This document shows positions 1 through 6,168 of a stretch of DNA of 8,640 bases, one piece after another. The notes below the pieces were generated by a model that was given only the letters and a program-made list of their open reading frames with translations, was not told the DNA's origin and ran no database searches. Both the position numbers and the translations under genes were made by a program. This DNA comes from Candidatus Mcinerneyibacterium aminivorans (GTDB lineage Bacteria; Macinerneyibacteriota; Macinerneyibacteria; Macinerneyibacteriales; Macinerneyibacteriaceae), in assembly GCA_008086245.1 (NCBI GenBank), contig VSIX01000024.1:1-8640 (forward strand), read 5' to 3'. Position 1 is the first letter of the stretch. Each line of letters begins with the position of its first letter.

Positions 1-77
1 ATGTGTGATCTCAATTCTTTTATAAATACTATTTGAATAAAATTTACGAATATTTATTTAATGAAGTTCGATAAAAA

Positions 78-220
78 AACTTTTTAACAGCGAATTTTCA
101 CTAATTTACACAGATTAAAAGTATTCTATTTTAACAAAATTAAGATAGAAGATAAAAATAAAATTAATTAGTAAAGTAATCAATTCATAAGAAATTCAAT
201 GATTATATAAATGTAAAGAG
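78..220. repeat. Intergenic repeat, copy A (near-complete)
   Basis: This non-coding segment matches 3198-3340 at a constant offset of 3120 bases. I count about 8 differences over 143 positions, and 133-204 is identical to 3253-3324 (72 bases). It begins with AACTTTTTAACAGCG, followed by a short tract with a period of about 10 (CGAATTTT, CACTAATTT, CACAGATT), and ends in the TATAAATG-containing motif of the 3'-end element. Positions 1-258 hold no credible gene; a few codons reading from base 1 to a TGA at 34-36 cannot be evaluated at the window edge. No transposase or clear terminal inverted repeats are visible, so it is called a dispersed intergenic repeat. Confidence 0.8.
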
Positions 221-238
221 TTGATTTTCTTTAAATCA
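202..238 (-). terminator. Composite 3'-end element, copy 1 (downstream of the UbiA gene)
   Basis: The conserved motif on the + strand is ATTATATAAATGTAAAGAG (202-220). Next to it is an inverted repeat, TGATTT (222-227) and AAATCA (233-238), with a 5-base spacer. In the sense of the minus-strand gene the order is stop codon, hairpin, then the reverse complement of the motif. The element lies about 20-55 bases past the UbiA stop, at the end of that transcription unit. A terminator or 3'-processing role is inferred from position and recurrence. Confidence 0.45.
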
Positions 239-258
239 TATATTAATCTTTTATCTGC

Positions 259-1116
259 CTAGAAAATAAGATTACTAATAATACTAAAAAACATACCTGG
301 AAGTGCCATTAGATATAATAATCGAACATAAAACCTGCCTTTTTTTATTGATTGGCTTTTTAACAGTTTAATTCCAAGGAATAATATAATCATATTGGTT
401 ACAGAAATTAAGATTAAATAACTAGTCCCAAAAAAATCAAATATTAAAGGCAAATAGCTTACTAAAACTTCAAGAAAAAGCAGTGAAGATGATATATACA
501 TTGATTTCTTTCTTCCAATTAAAATAGGAATTGATTTTATATTTCTCTTTTTATCCCCCTCTACATCCATTGTATCTGCTGCGATTTCTTCACTTAAATC
601 AAAAAGAAAAATCATTAAACCAAAAATCAGTACAGAACTACTCCATGGATTATCAACAACAATACCCCCAAATACATTTGTGAATCCAACCGAAATACTG
701 ACAAATAGATTTCCGAAAAATCCTTTTTCCTTGAATTTCCAGTTATATAAAAACCCCACAAGCCAGAAAACAATATATAAGATTACAGCTAAACTACCTA
801 CCAGTAATGCAGAAAGCAGTCCCAATCCAGTTATTACTGAAGCAAAAATTATAGCTTCTTTTGAAGAAATCATTCCCGAAGGAAGAGGTCTTTCTGGAGA
901 ATTAACCCTATCAACCTCTATGTCAAAAATATCATTTAAAATCATTGCTGATCCCGATAGGAAAAATCCATATATAAACCCAAGAAACATAATTGAAAAA
1001 GATGGCAAACTGCCGAGTGCAATTATCTCACCCAGAATTACACAAACACCTGCAGAAAATGGCAACTCGGGCCTTACAAGATTTAAAAATCCCTTTATCT
1101 TATTAAAATTAAACAT
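259..1116 (-). CDS. UbiA-family prenyltransferase (DGGGP synthase-like)
   Basis: This is an integral membrane enzyme of 285 residues, a normal length for the UbiA superfamily, which transfers a polyprenyl group from a polyprenyl diphosphate to an acceptor. Both Asp-rich Mg-diphosphate motifs are present: N61-D-I-F-D65-I-E-V-D69-R and D181-T-M-D184-V-E-G-D188. Seven to nine hydrophobic segments fill the remainder. The context PERPLPSG (about 74-81) and the GN/GG pattern around 135-151 resemble geranylgeranylglycerol-phosphate geranylgeranyltransferases of archaea and of some Bacteroidetes-like bacteria. The acceptor cannot be read from sequence; a quinone or another lipid is possible. The ATG start is preceded by AGGA. 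The gene lies 45 bases after the PEBP-like gene and is probably co-transcribed with it. Family call is firm; substrate is inference. Confidence 0.88.
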   Translation of the reverse strand: MFNFNKIKGFLNLVRPELPFSAGVCVILGEIIALGSLPSFSIMFLGFIYGFFLSGSAMILNDIFDIEVDRVNSPERPLPSGMISSKEAIIFASVITGLGLLSALLVGSLAVILYIVFWLVGFLYNWKFKEKGFFGNLFVSISVGFTNVFGGIVVDNPWSSSVLIFGLMIFLFDLSEEIAADTMDVEGDKKRNIKSIPILIGRKKSMYISSSLLFLEVLVSYLPLIFDFFGTSYLILISVTNMIILFLGIKLLKSQSIKKGRFYVRLLYLMALPGMFFSIISNLIF

Positions 1117-1161
1117 AGCATTCCTATTAGTATCTAAATTATTCTTTAAGATTAAATATAA

Positions 1162-1731
1162 TTAACTGCCGAACTGTCCTGTTAGCGTTCCGTACTGTAA
1201 TATATGCCCTTTCATTGCTTTCTGTAATTGTTCTTTATTGGCATTCTTTTTTAAATCCAGCATAATGTCCAGCACATATACTTTAAATTTATATTTATGG
1301 ATGCCAAAAGGCGGTTTAGGACCTCTGTAATAATGTTTTCCCCCATAGGCACTCCTGCCCTGCAGGGCATTTCCAAGTGACGGTACCACTTCTTTTCTGG
1401 GTATGCCCTCCGGTATAACATTAAAATCTGCTGGGATATTCCATATCAACCAGTGATTAAAAACACCTATTGGATGATCAAGATCATCCATAATAACTGC
1501 AATTGATTTTGCATTTGAATCAATTTTATCCAGCTTCAATTGTGGTGAAATATCTTCCCCCCTGCCTGTAAATTTAACCGGCATATCACCATTATTCTCA
1601 AAAGCGTTGCTTGTTACTTCTAAATTTATTTCCGGATTTACATAATCGGCTACATTGGTAATCCTCTTATAAATAACAAAAAATATTATTAGAAACAAAA
1701 CACCCAGAAATCCAATAAGAAAATATTTCAT
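1162..1731 (-). CDS. Membrane-anchored PEBP / YbhB-YbcL (Raf kinase inhibitor-like) protein
   Basis: The 189-residue protein has a single N-terminal hydrophobic helix (about 3-21) followed by a complete PEBP fold (about 35-189). Family signatures are visible: D60-I-S-P, the DDLDHP segment at 82-87, FNHWLIWNIP at 91-100, YYRGPKPPFGIHKYKF at 134-149 and GHIL at 175-178 near the C-terminus. PEBP proteins bind anionic ligands or phospholipid head groups, but prokaryotic members have no agreed function. The N-terminal helix lacks an obvious signal-peptidase site, so I infer a tethered domain outside the membrane. The ATG start has AGAGGGG upstream. It probably forms a two-gene unit with the prenyltransferase downstream. 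A functional link through lipids is possible but not shown. Confidence 0.9.
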   Translation of the reverse strand: MKYFLIGFLGVLFLIIFFVIYKRITNVADYVNPEINLEVTSNAFENNGDMPVKFTGRGEDISPQLKLDKIDSNAKSIAVIMDDLDHPIGVFNHWLIWNIPADFNVIPEGIPRKEVVPSLGNALQGRSAYGGKHYYRGPKPPFGIHKYKFKVYVLDIMLDLKKNANKEQLQKAMKGHILQYGTLTGQFGS

Positions 1732-1845
1732 ATTTTACCCCTCTGTCTTATTGCTTAATCCATTAATTTAATATAAATACAATTTACTAATATTTTAGCA
1801 GAGATATAACTACTATTGAATAACATTCTATTATTCGTTTATAAA

Positions 1846-1860
1846 TCACTATATTAGTGA
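1846..1860. promoter_or_regulatory. Perfect inverted repeat upstream of the PEBP-like gene
   Basis: TCACTA-TAT-TAGTGA is a perfect 6-base-arm inverted repeat about 115 bases upstream of the PEBP-like start codon. It could be an operator or a small hairpin. Nothing else near it decides the role. The sequence between it and the start codon is AT-rich with TATA-like stretches but no convincing single promoter. Confidence 0.3.
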
Positions 1861-1906
1861 CCTTCTAACTCAATATTTTAGTCAAGCCAATTATGTAATA
1901 AGATAT

Positions 1907-2047
1907 TATTAACAGCAAATTTATGCTAATTTTAACAGATTAAAAAGTATTTCATGATTTTAGAATACAACTAAGATCAGGAGCAAAAAAACATTAGTTC
2001 GGATAATCAATTCAAAATAATTTAAAAGATTGCATAAATGTGAAAGC
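1907..2047. repeat. Intergenic repeat, copy B (diverged)
   Basis: This is a degenerate relative of copies A and C in the 383-base gap between the PEBP-like gene and the first paralog. It keeps TATTAACAGCAAATTTATG, CTAATTTTAACAGATTAAA and AGTATT in the same order, then an AATCAATTC stretch and the terminal motif ATTGCATAAATGTGAAAGC (2029-2047). The middle (about 1955-2000) has diverged. Its position matches that of the other copies, beyond a gene 3' end and before the next promoter. Confidence 0.55.
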
Positions 2048-2070
2048 TAACCCCCTTTTCTTTTACATTT
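2029..2070 (-). terminator. Composite 3'-end element, copy 2 (downstream of paralog 1)
   Basis: The motif ATTGCATAAATGTGAAAGC (2029-2047) itself forms one arm of an inverted repeat: AAATGTGAAAG (2036-2046) pairs with CTTTTACATTT (2060-2070), 11 pairs with one wobble. It lies 45-85 bases past the stop codon of paralog 1. The hairpin includes part of the motif here, unlike the other copies, so the architecture is similar but not identical. Confidence 0.45.
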
Positions 2071-2114
2071 GTTGTTTCTAGATTTTATTTTCTATTATAT
2101 ATTATTTTAAAATT

Positions 2115-3068
2115 TTAAAAATTAATTCCTATTCCAATACTGAGTTCGTTTTTATTTATACCGTGAAACTTTAGATTTAAATCTATATCTGAGCTTATCT
2201 TCTTTATTTCACCGGATTTTAAAAATTTTATTAATTCTCTATGGTTCTCTGAGTAATTATTTATTTTTTTCCGGTTTAATGAATATTTAAAAAGAAAAAT
2301 TATTAATCCGATCAGAGGAACTACAACGAGGGACAGAAGTACCCCAACATTTCCATAAGACCCTGAATTCGAAGTTAATGAACTTGTACCCATTGAAAAA
2401 TATAGACCAAAAGGTATTAAAATCAACGAAAGAATTAGAGGACTGGTAGCCCTGCTTAAAAAATAATTCCCTTTTGTTTTTTTTGATTCATTTAATATAT
2501 TTTCAATTTCTCCCTCACTGGATAATTTTGAGAATAGAATATATTTAGCCATCCCGGAAAATTTGTATGAATTTTTAATTTCATTTTTATCAAATTTGTA
2601 AATCTTATTATTTAAATCTACTATTTTGTAATAATTTTTATTATTCACCAACTTACCTATAATAATATCATCTTCTTTAGTAAGTAAAAAATCTATTTCT
2701 TCTTTATTGAAAAATGCAACAGGGAGTTTTAAATGATAAAGTTTTGCATATTCATATTTTAGATTATGAGGAACTTCTTTTTGCTTTACATTTTCTTTAA
2801 TGTATTTAACATTATCCTCATTAATTGTTACAATTTCTCCTAATAGATTCTCAAATTCAATCCCTTTCTCATTATCCTGTAATACTTTACCGATATGTAC
2901 AGCCCTATCTTTAGTAAAAAGTAAAGTATAAGTTTTATCCGATTTTTCCATATATTTTTCCGATACATCCTCTTTGGTATTGAGGCTTAAAAAGTCTACT
3001 TTTGATACTGCCCATGTATTAGATAGTATAAAAATTATTAAAAGAATAATAATAAAGAACTTTCTCAA
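2115..3068 (-). CDS. Exported membrane-anchored protein of unknown function (paralog 1)
   Basis: I do not recognise a named family. The 317-residue product starts with a typical signal peptide (1-20, ending NTWA). Two similar segments of about 40 residues follow: about 50-92 (TKDRAVHIGKV then GEIVTINEDNVKYI) and about 128-166 (TKEDDIIIGKL then NKIYKFDKNEIKN). Their pattern, a turn, GK, a strand, then a strand ending in an Ile/Val motif, looks like small SH3-like beta units. Two hydrophobic helices lie at about 208-226 and 241-262. A basic linker and a final beta-strand ending NELSIGIGINF follow; such a strand with a terminal Phe resembles outer-membrane proteins. The start is TTG, preceded by GGGGGT and by an in-frame stop with no ATG between. 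It is the tandem paralog of the gene at 3600-4538. Confidence 0.75.
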   Translation of the reverse strand: MRKFFIIILLIIFILSNTWAVSKVDFLSLNTKEDVSEKYMEKSDKTYTLLFTKDRAVHIGKVLQDNEKGIEFENLLGEIVTINEDNVKYIKENVKQKEVPHNLKYEYAKLYHLKLPVAFFNKEEIDFLLTKEDDIIIGKLVNNKNYYKIVDLNNKIYKFDKNEIKNSYKFSGMAKYILFSKLSSEGEIENILNESKKTKGNYFLSRATSPLILSLILIPFGLYFSMGTSSLTSNSGSYGNVGVLLSLVVVPLIGLIIFLFKYSLNRKKINNYSENHRELIKFLKSGEIKKISSDIDLNLKFHGINKNELSIGIGINF

Positions 3069-3235
3069 TTTAGACCCCCTTCTTATTAAAAATTAGATTA
3101 AGCCCACCTATTTTCATTTTATCACCCGTCATCTATATTTAAAGAAAAAATTTTTTTATATAAATTATTTAATCAAATTGGATTCGATTAAAAAAAGAAC
3201 TTTTTAACAACGAATTTTCACTAATTTTCACAGAT
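2920..3235. repeat. Duplicated block, copy 1: upstream region and signal-peptide codons
   Basis: About 315 bases here match 4390-4706 at roughly 95% identity. The block covers the spacer, the leader ORF, the TTG start and the first 49 or so codons of the paralogs. Similarity drops sharply inside the coding region (near 2915 and 4385), where the proteins become much less alike. This is the pattern of a tandem duplication later homogenised at one end, or of recombination that joined a common export and expression module to different bodies. Confidence 0.75.
3070..3117 (-). promoter_or_regulatory. 15-codon leader ORF upstream of paralog 1
   Basis: An ATG at 3117 opens a short frame, MKIGGLNLIFNKKGV, whose TAA stop (3072-3070) is separated by one base from the TTG start of paralog 1. 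GGGTGAT, close to the complement of the 16S rRNA 3' end, lies just upstream (3121-3127). The arrangement suggests a translated leader that couples to or restrains initiation at the weak TTG start. The same frame exists before paralog 2 with one synonymous change (TTT/TTC). That block is shared DNA, so conservation alone is weak support. Confidence 0.35.
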
Positions 3236-3343
3236 TAACAGTATTCTTTTTGAACAAAATTAAGATAGAAGATAAAAATAAAATTAATTAGTAAAGTAAT
3301 CAATTCATAAGAAATTCAATGATTGTATAAATGTGAAGACGCG
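3198..3343. repeat. Intergenic repeat, copy C (near-complete)
   Basis: This is the partner of copy A at 78-220. It contains AACTTTTTAACAACG, the 10-base-period tract, the 72-base segment identical to copy A (3253-3324) and the motif ATTGTATAAATGTGAAGACG. It occupies much of the 531-base gap between the two paralogs; no gene is visible in that gap. Its first 37 or so bases also belong to the block duplicated before paralog 2. Confidence 0.8.
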
Positions 3344-3382
3344 ATTCCGCTTGTTTCAAAAAATCCTTTGGATTTTTTGAAA
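3322..3382 (-). terminator. Composite 3'-end element, copy 3, with a strong hairpin
   Basis: The motif ATTGTATAAATGTGAAGACG (3322-3341) is followed by a perfect 13-base inverted repeat, TTTCAAAAAATCC (3354-3366) and GGATTTTTTGAAA (3370-3382), with a TTT loop. This is the strongest hairpin in the window. It lies about 220-280 bases past the stop codon of paralog 2, beyond a second element at 3492-3538, so it may be a backup terminator or the remains of a lost transcription unit. Confidence 0.5.
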
Positions 3383-3491
3383 TTGAAAATTGAAAGAGGA
3401 AAATTGAAAATTATTAAATCTAATACCTATGAAGAAATAACTAAAACTATGAAATATAAATAAAGATAATGAATTATGAAAATTTATAAGA

Positions 3492-3538
3492 ATGTATAAA
3501 TGTGAAGACGCGTCCCCGTTTATTTTTCAAAAATAAGC
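3492..3538 (-). terminator. Composite 3'-end element, copy 4 (nearest to paralog 2)
   Basis: The motif ATGTATAAATGTGAAGACGC (3492-3511) shares the full TATAAATGTGAAGACGCG core with copy 3. An inverted repeat follows at 3518-3538, with arms GTTTATTTTT and AAAAATAAGC around a single C. In transcript sense this puts the hairpin about 60-80 bases after the paralog 2 stop codon, then the conserved motif. The region between copies 3 and 4 (3383-3490) is simple AT-rich sequence with repeated GAAAATTGAAA-like strings and no gene. Confidence 0.5.
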
Positions 3539-3599
3539 AGTTCATTAACCTCAAATAGATTAAAATTTAAAATTATAAAATCATTCAATTACTTTTGCT

Positions 3600-4538
3600 T
3601 CAGAAATTAACTCCAAATCCAATACTCAGTTCATTACGGATTTTATAATTTAAATCAAGATTTAAACTTATATTAGGTTTTAATTCTGTTAATTTTCCCG
3701 TTTTCAGGAAATTCAGGAAATCTTTATGCCTTTTACGTTTCATTTCAATTGTATCTTTTGCTAGTAATCGTAAAATAGAAGTAAAAACTAAACTAACCAG
3801 AAATAAAACTGGCCCATAAGTAATGACTCCATATAAAATTACAGCTCCGGCTATTCCACCTACCAAATAAGCACAACCCAAAAATGCAGCAGAAAGACCT
3901 ATACTTACATATAAAGGGATTAACCAAAACGGAGTAATTCCATCATCCTTTTTGGAATGATTTAATATATCATCAATGTCTCCAGTATAGGATAATTTGG
4001 ATAATAATAAAAATTTGTTAATCCCTTCAACAGAATAAATCTTTTTTATGTTATGTTTGTCAAATTCATATGAATTACCGTAAAAACCATTCAAATTATG
4101 TTTGTTATTATTTTCATCATTAAGAGATCCCATATATACTTTATTAGATTTTGTTACCAGCAAATCTAAATTATCATTAAAAAGCAACACTGGAAGTTTC
4201 ATGTCATATAATTCTTCATATCCTGATTTAATTTTTTTAGAAATATCAGCCTCTTTAACACTCTTATTAATATCCTTTACATGATCTTTTTTTATATTGA
4301 TCTCTTCCCCCAAAAATGATGTAAATTTTATATTTTCACTGGTACTCGAGGAAATAGTCCCAATATAAACTGCCCTTTTTTCGGTGAAGACTAAAGTATA
4401 GGTTTTATCAGATTTTTCCATATATTTTTCCGATACATCCTCTTTGGTATTAAGGCTTAAAAAGTCAACTTTTGATACTGCCCATGTATTAGATAGTATA
4501 AAAATTACCAAAAGAAGAATAATAAAGAACTTTCTCAA
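3600..4538 (-). CDS. Exported membrane-anchored protein of unknown function (paralog 2)
   Basis: The 312-residue product is homologous to paralog 1 along its length but unevenly so. Residues 1-49 are nearly identical, with a signal peptide at 1-20 ending NTWA. The two putative beta units (about 50-92 and 126-167) and the membrane region have diverged. That region is one long hydrophobic stretch at about 203-258, enough for two or three helices. The C-terminus is again conserved (NELSIGFGVNF). The pattern KxLxxSKLSxxGxIxxILNxSKK at about 175-197 is shared by both proteins. The TTG start, GGGGGT site and leader ORF match paralog 1. The function is unknown; a two-part envelope protein with an exported domain facing out is the most that the sequence supports. 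Confidence 0.75.
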   Translation of the reverse strand: MRKFFIILLLVIFILSNTWAVSKVDFLSLNTKEDVSEKYMEKSDKTYTLVFTEKRAVYIGTISSSTSENIKFTSFLGEEINIKKDHVKDINKSVKEADISKKIKSGYEELYDMKLPVLLFNDNLDLLVTKSNKVYMGSLNDENNNKHNLNGFYGNSYEFDKHNIKKIYSVEGINKFLLLSKLSYTGDIDDILNHSKKDDGITPFWLIPLYVSIGLSAAFLGCAYLVGGIAGAVILYGVITYGPVLFLVSLVFTSILRLLAKDTIEMKRKRHKDFLNFLKTGKLTELKPNISLNLDLNYKIRNELSIGFGVNF

Positions 4539-4706
4539 TTTAGACCCCCTTCTTATTGAAAATTAGATTAAGCCCACCTATTTTCATTTTATCACCTGTC
4601 ATCTTTATTTAAAGAAAAATTTTTTTATATAAATTATTTAATCAAATTGGATTCGATTAAAAAAAAAGAACTTTTTAACAACGAATTCTCACTAATTTTC
4701 ACAGAT
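4390..4706. repeat. Duplicated block, copy 2: upstream region and signal-peptide codons
   Basis: This is the counterpart of 2920-3235, at an offset of 1470-1471. Differences are scattered single bases plus a change in an A-run. The match ends just past CACAGATTAA, where copy C continues into the conserved 100-base part of the intergenic repeat and this copy does not. Confidence 0.75.
4540..4587 (-). promoter_or_regulatory. 15-codon leader ORF upstream of paralog 2
   Basis: The frame MKIGGLNLIFNKKGV runs from ATG at 4587 to TAA at 4542-4540, one base before the TTG start of paralog 2. AGGTGAT (4591-4597 on the complementary strand) sits 3 bases before the ATG and is a better ribosome binding site than the one at the TTG. 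If the leader is translated, terminating ribosomes would be delivered to the TTG. Confidence 0.38.
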
Positions 4707-4710
4707 TAAA
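4669..4710. repeat. Intergenic repeat, copy D (truncated)
   Basis: Only the first part of the repeat is present here: AACTTTTTAACAACG, then the 10-base-period tract (CGAATTCT, CACTAATTTT, CACAGATT). The 72-base conserved middle is missing. The copy belongs to the block duplicated with paralog 2. The rest of the 495-base gap (4711-5033) holds the two 3'-end elements listed separately and no gene that I can see. Confidence 0.7.
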
Positions 4711-4797
4711 GGTATATGTAATAACTTAATAAATTATTAAATGTAGAAACATAAAGTCTAATTCTTATTTATTTTAAAATGAATCAGCAATATTTTC

Positions 4798-4835
4798 CCA
4801 ATGTCAAGACCCAGTCAATCAGTTTTGTTGATTGA
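4798..4835 (-). terminator. Degenerate 3'-end element with a clean hairpin
   Basis: CCAATGTCAAGACCC (4798-4812) resembles the AATGTGAAGACGC core but lacks the TATA part. It is followed at the usual distance by a perfect inverted repeat, TCAATCA (4815-4821) and TGATTGA (4829-4835), with a 7-base loop. It is a second element beyond the restriction-modification operon, mirroring the doubled elements behind paralog 2. Confidence 0.35.
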
Positions 4836-4896
4836 AATGAAAATTTAATAATTAAAAATGAATAATTTAAAGAATTATCAATCATAAATTGTATTT

Positions 4897-4930
4897 TTGT
4901 ATAAATGTGATGACTTTCTCCCTTTTTGGG
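4897..4930 (-). terminator. Composite 3'-end element, copy 5 (after the restriction endonuclease gene)
   Basis: The motif TTGTATAAATGTGATGAC (4897-4914) is followed by a weak inverted repeat, CCC-TTTTT-GGG (4920-4930). It lies about 105-135 bases past the stop codon of the restriction endonuclease gene, at the end of the three-gene operon. The hairpin is only 3 base pairs, so the motif rather than the stem is the convincing part. Confidence 0.4.
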
Positions 4931-5033
4931 TTCCTAGTAGACAAATAAGTAATTTATTTTTAGATTAATTAATCATATTTCTATATTAAGGAAATTAAGA
5001 TGTTTACATTTTATAATTCTAATTATTTTCAAT

Positions 5034-6158
5034 TTATTTATTATATTTTTGTTTAAATAACTCAAAAGCACCAATACTTTTAAAATCAATATGAAAGTTG
5101 TTATTATCTTCCTTTGTTATTAAAACACAATCAACACCTTTTCTCATCAGCATTTCATATGTAACTAATTCTTTTTCATTCATATTTAAAACTTTTCCTA
5201 AAAGCCATTCTCCTAATGCCTTATTAGGATTGCTCATTAGTGCTTTTTTATCTTGCTGGCATACTTTAGCATTTAAATTTTTACCACTTGGGAGAATTAA
5301 TTTGAAAGATTTATTTCTATTAGGAAAAAATGAAGGAAATTTTCTGTGTATCCATTTAGGAATTCTTATATATACCTCTCTTGGATGTCTTGATCTTCCT
5401 CCTGCATTCCATTGATTTAAACCACTTTTTTTAGGTACATTAAAACCTCCTCTGTGAGAATAAAGAGGTAGATATACTGACTGATAATTTATTTTTTTGT
5501 CAATAAAATTTGAATGATTATAATATAGCTTTTTAATAATTTCAAAAGGATCCTCCATAATATCAATATTAATTTTTACAGGATTAATTGTATAAAATCT
5601 TTTATATAATGTACTTTTTGAAAATACAAAACTGTAATCATTTTTATTATCATTAAAATGAATACTCTTTTCATCACTTTTATTTATTTCTATTTTATCG
5701 TAGTTTATTGGTATCATTGAATCTTCTACAACATTAAAAGCATTTTTTTCTCTAGTAATATAATGATATATGATATCATCAACTTCTAATATATTCTTAG
5801 CAAATTTTAAACGCTCATTTCTAAGATTTGCTATTTCATTAATTAATTTATCAGGTTTTTCTTCATGTTTCATATATTCAGGTCTTTTATTATTAAATTC
5901 AGCAATTTTTTCTAAAGACATTTCTCTTTCTGAAATAAAAGTTTTAATTCCATATCCAGTATTTTTTATCTTTGCATCAAGTGCAATGTCACTTCTTGAA
6001 ACATTTACTGCATTAAAAGATTTACAAAAAATATTTTCAGAAATTCTATAATTTAAATATGGAGTTGTATTTTTTGAAAACAATCTAGATAAAGCACCTA
6101 TTGATTTTAGTAATTTTATATACTTATCAAAATTATCTTTAGAAAATTCTGATATCAA
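5034..6158 (-). CDS. Type II restriction endonuclease with C-terminal B3-like DNA-recognition domain
   Basis: The 374-residue protein is the likely cutting enzyme of the operon. Its C-terminal part (about 225-350) matches the B3-like recognition domain of the NgoFVII/BfiI type: PLYS at 231-234, KSGLNQWNAGGRSRHP at 244-259, EVYIRIPKWIH, the KAKVCQ-like NAKVCQQ at 296-302, KALMSNPNKALGEWLL at 305-320, and TYEML. The N-terminal part shows no HxK phospholipase-D motif, as NgoFVII and BfiI would have. Instead it has E41-N-I-F, SRSD57-IALD61-AK63 and GIK72-TF, which suggests a PD-(D/E)xK-like nuclease; these catalytic residues are my guess. The TTG start has GAGGTGT just upstream, overlapping the methyltransferase stop region 10 bases away. 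The recognition sequence is not inferable. Confidence 0.8.
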   Translation of the reverse strand: MISEFSKDNFDKYIKLLKSIGALSRLFSKNTTPYLNYRISENIFCKSFNAVNVSRSDIALDAKIKNTGYGIKTFISEREMSLEKIAEFNNKRPEYMKHEEKPDKLINEIANLRNERLKFAKNILEVDDIIYHYITREKNAFNVVEDSMIPINYDKIEINKSDEKSIHFNDNKNDYSFVFSKSTLYKRFYTINPVKINIDIMEDPFEIIKKLYYNHSNFIDKKINYQSVYLPLYSHRGGFNVPKKSGLNQWNAGGRSRHPREVYIRIPKWIHRKFPSFFPNRNKSFKLILPSGKNLNAKVCQQDKKALMSNPNKALGEWLLGKVLNMNEKELVTYEMLMRKGVDCVLITKEDNNNFHIDFKSIGAFELFKQKYNK

Positions 6159-6168
6159 AATACACCTC

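Noticed and set aside
1-36. Short plus-strand frame from base 1 to TGA at 34-36
   Set aside because: Eleven codons at a window edge give no evidence of a gene, and all other genes run the other way.
680-1165. 161-codon plus-strand ORF
   Set aside because: It lies opposite the UbiA-family gene, has a low-complexity shadow-type composition and no recognisable domain. The minus-strand gene with both Asp-rich motifs explains this DNA.
78-3343. Insertion sequence or MITE
   Set aside because: I found no transposase, no clear terminal inverted repeats and no target-site duplication at the repeat ends.
3198-4710. CRISPR array
   Set aside because: The repeats are long, few, unevenly spaced and separated by genes. 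There are no short spacer units.
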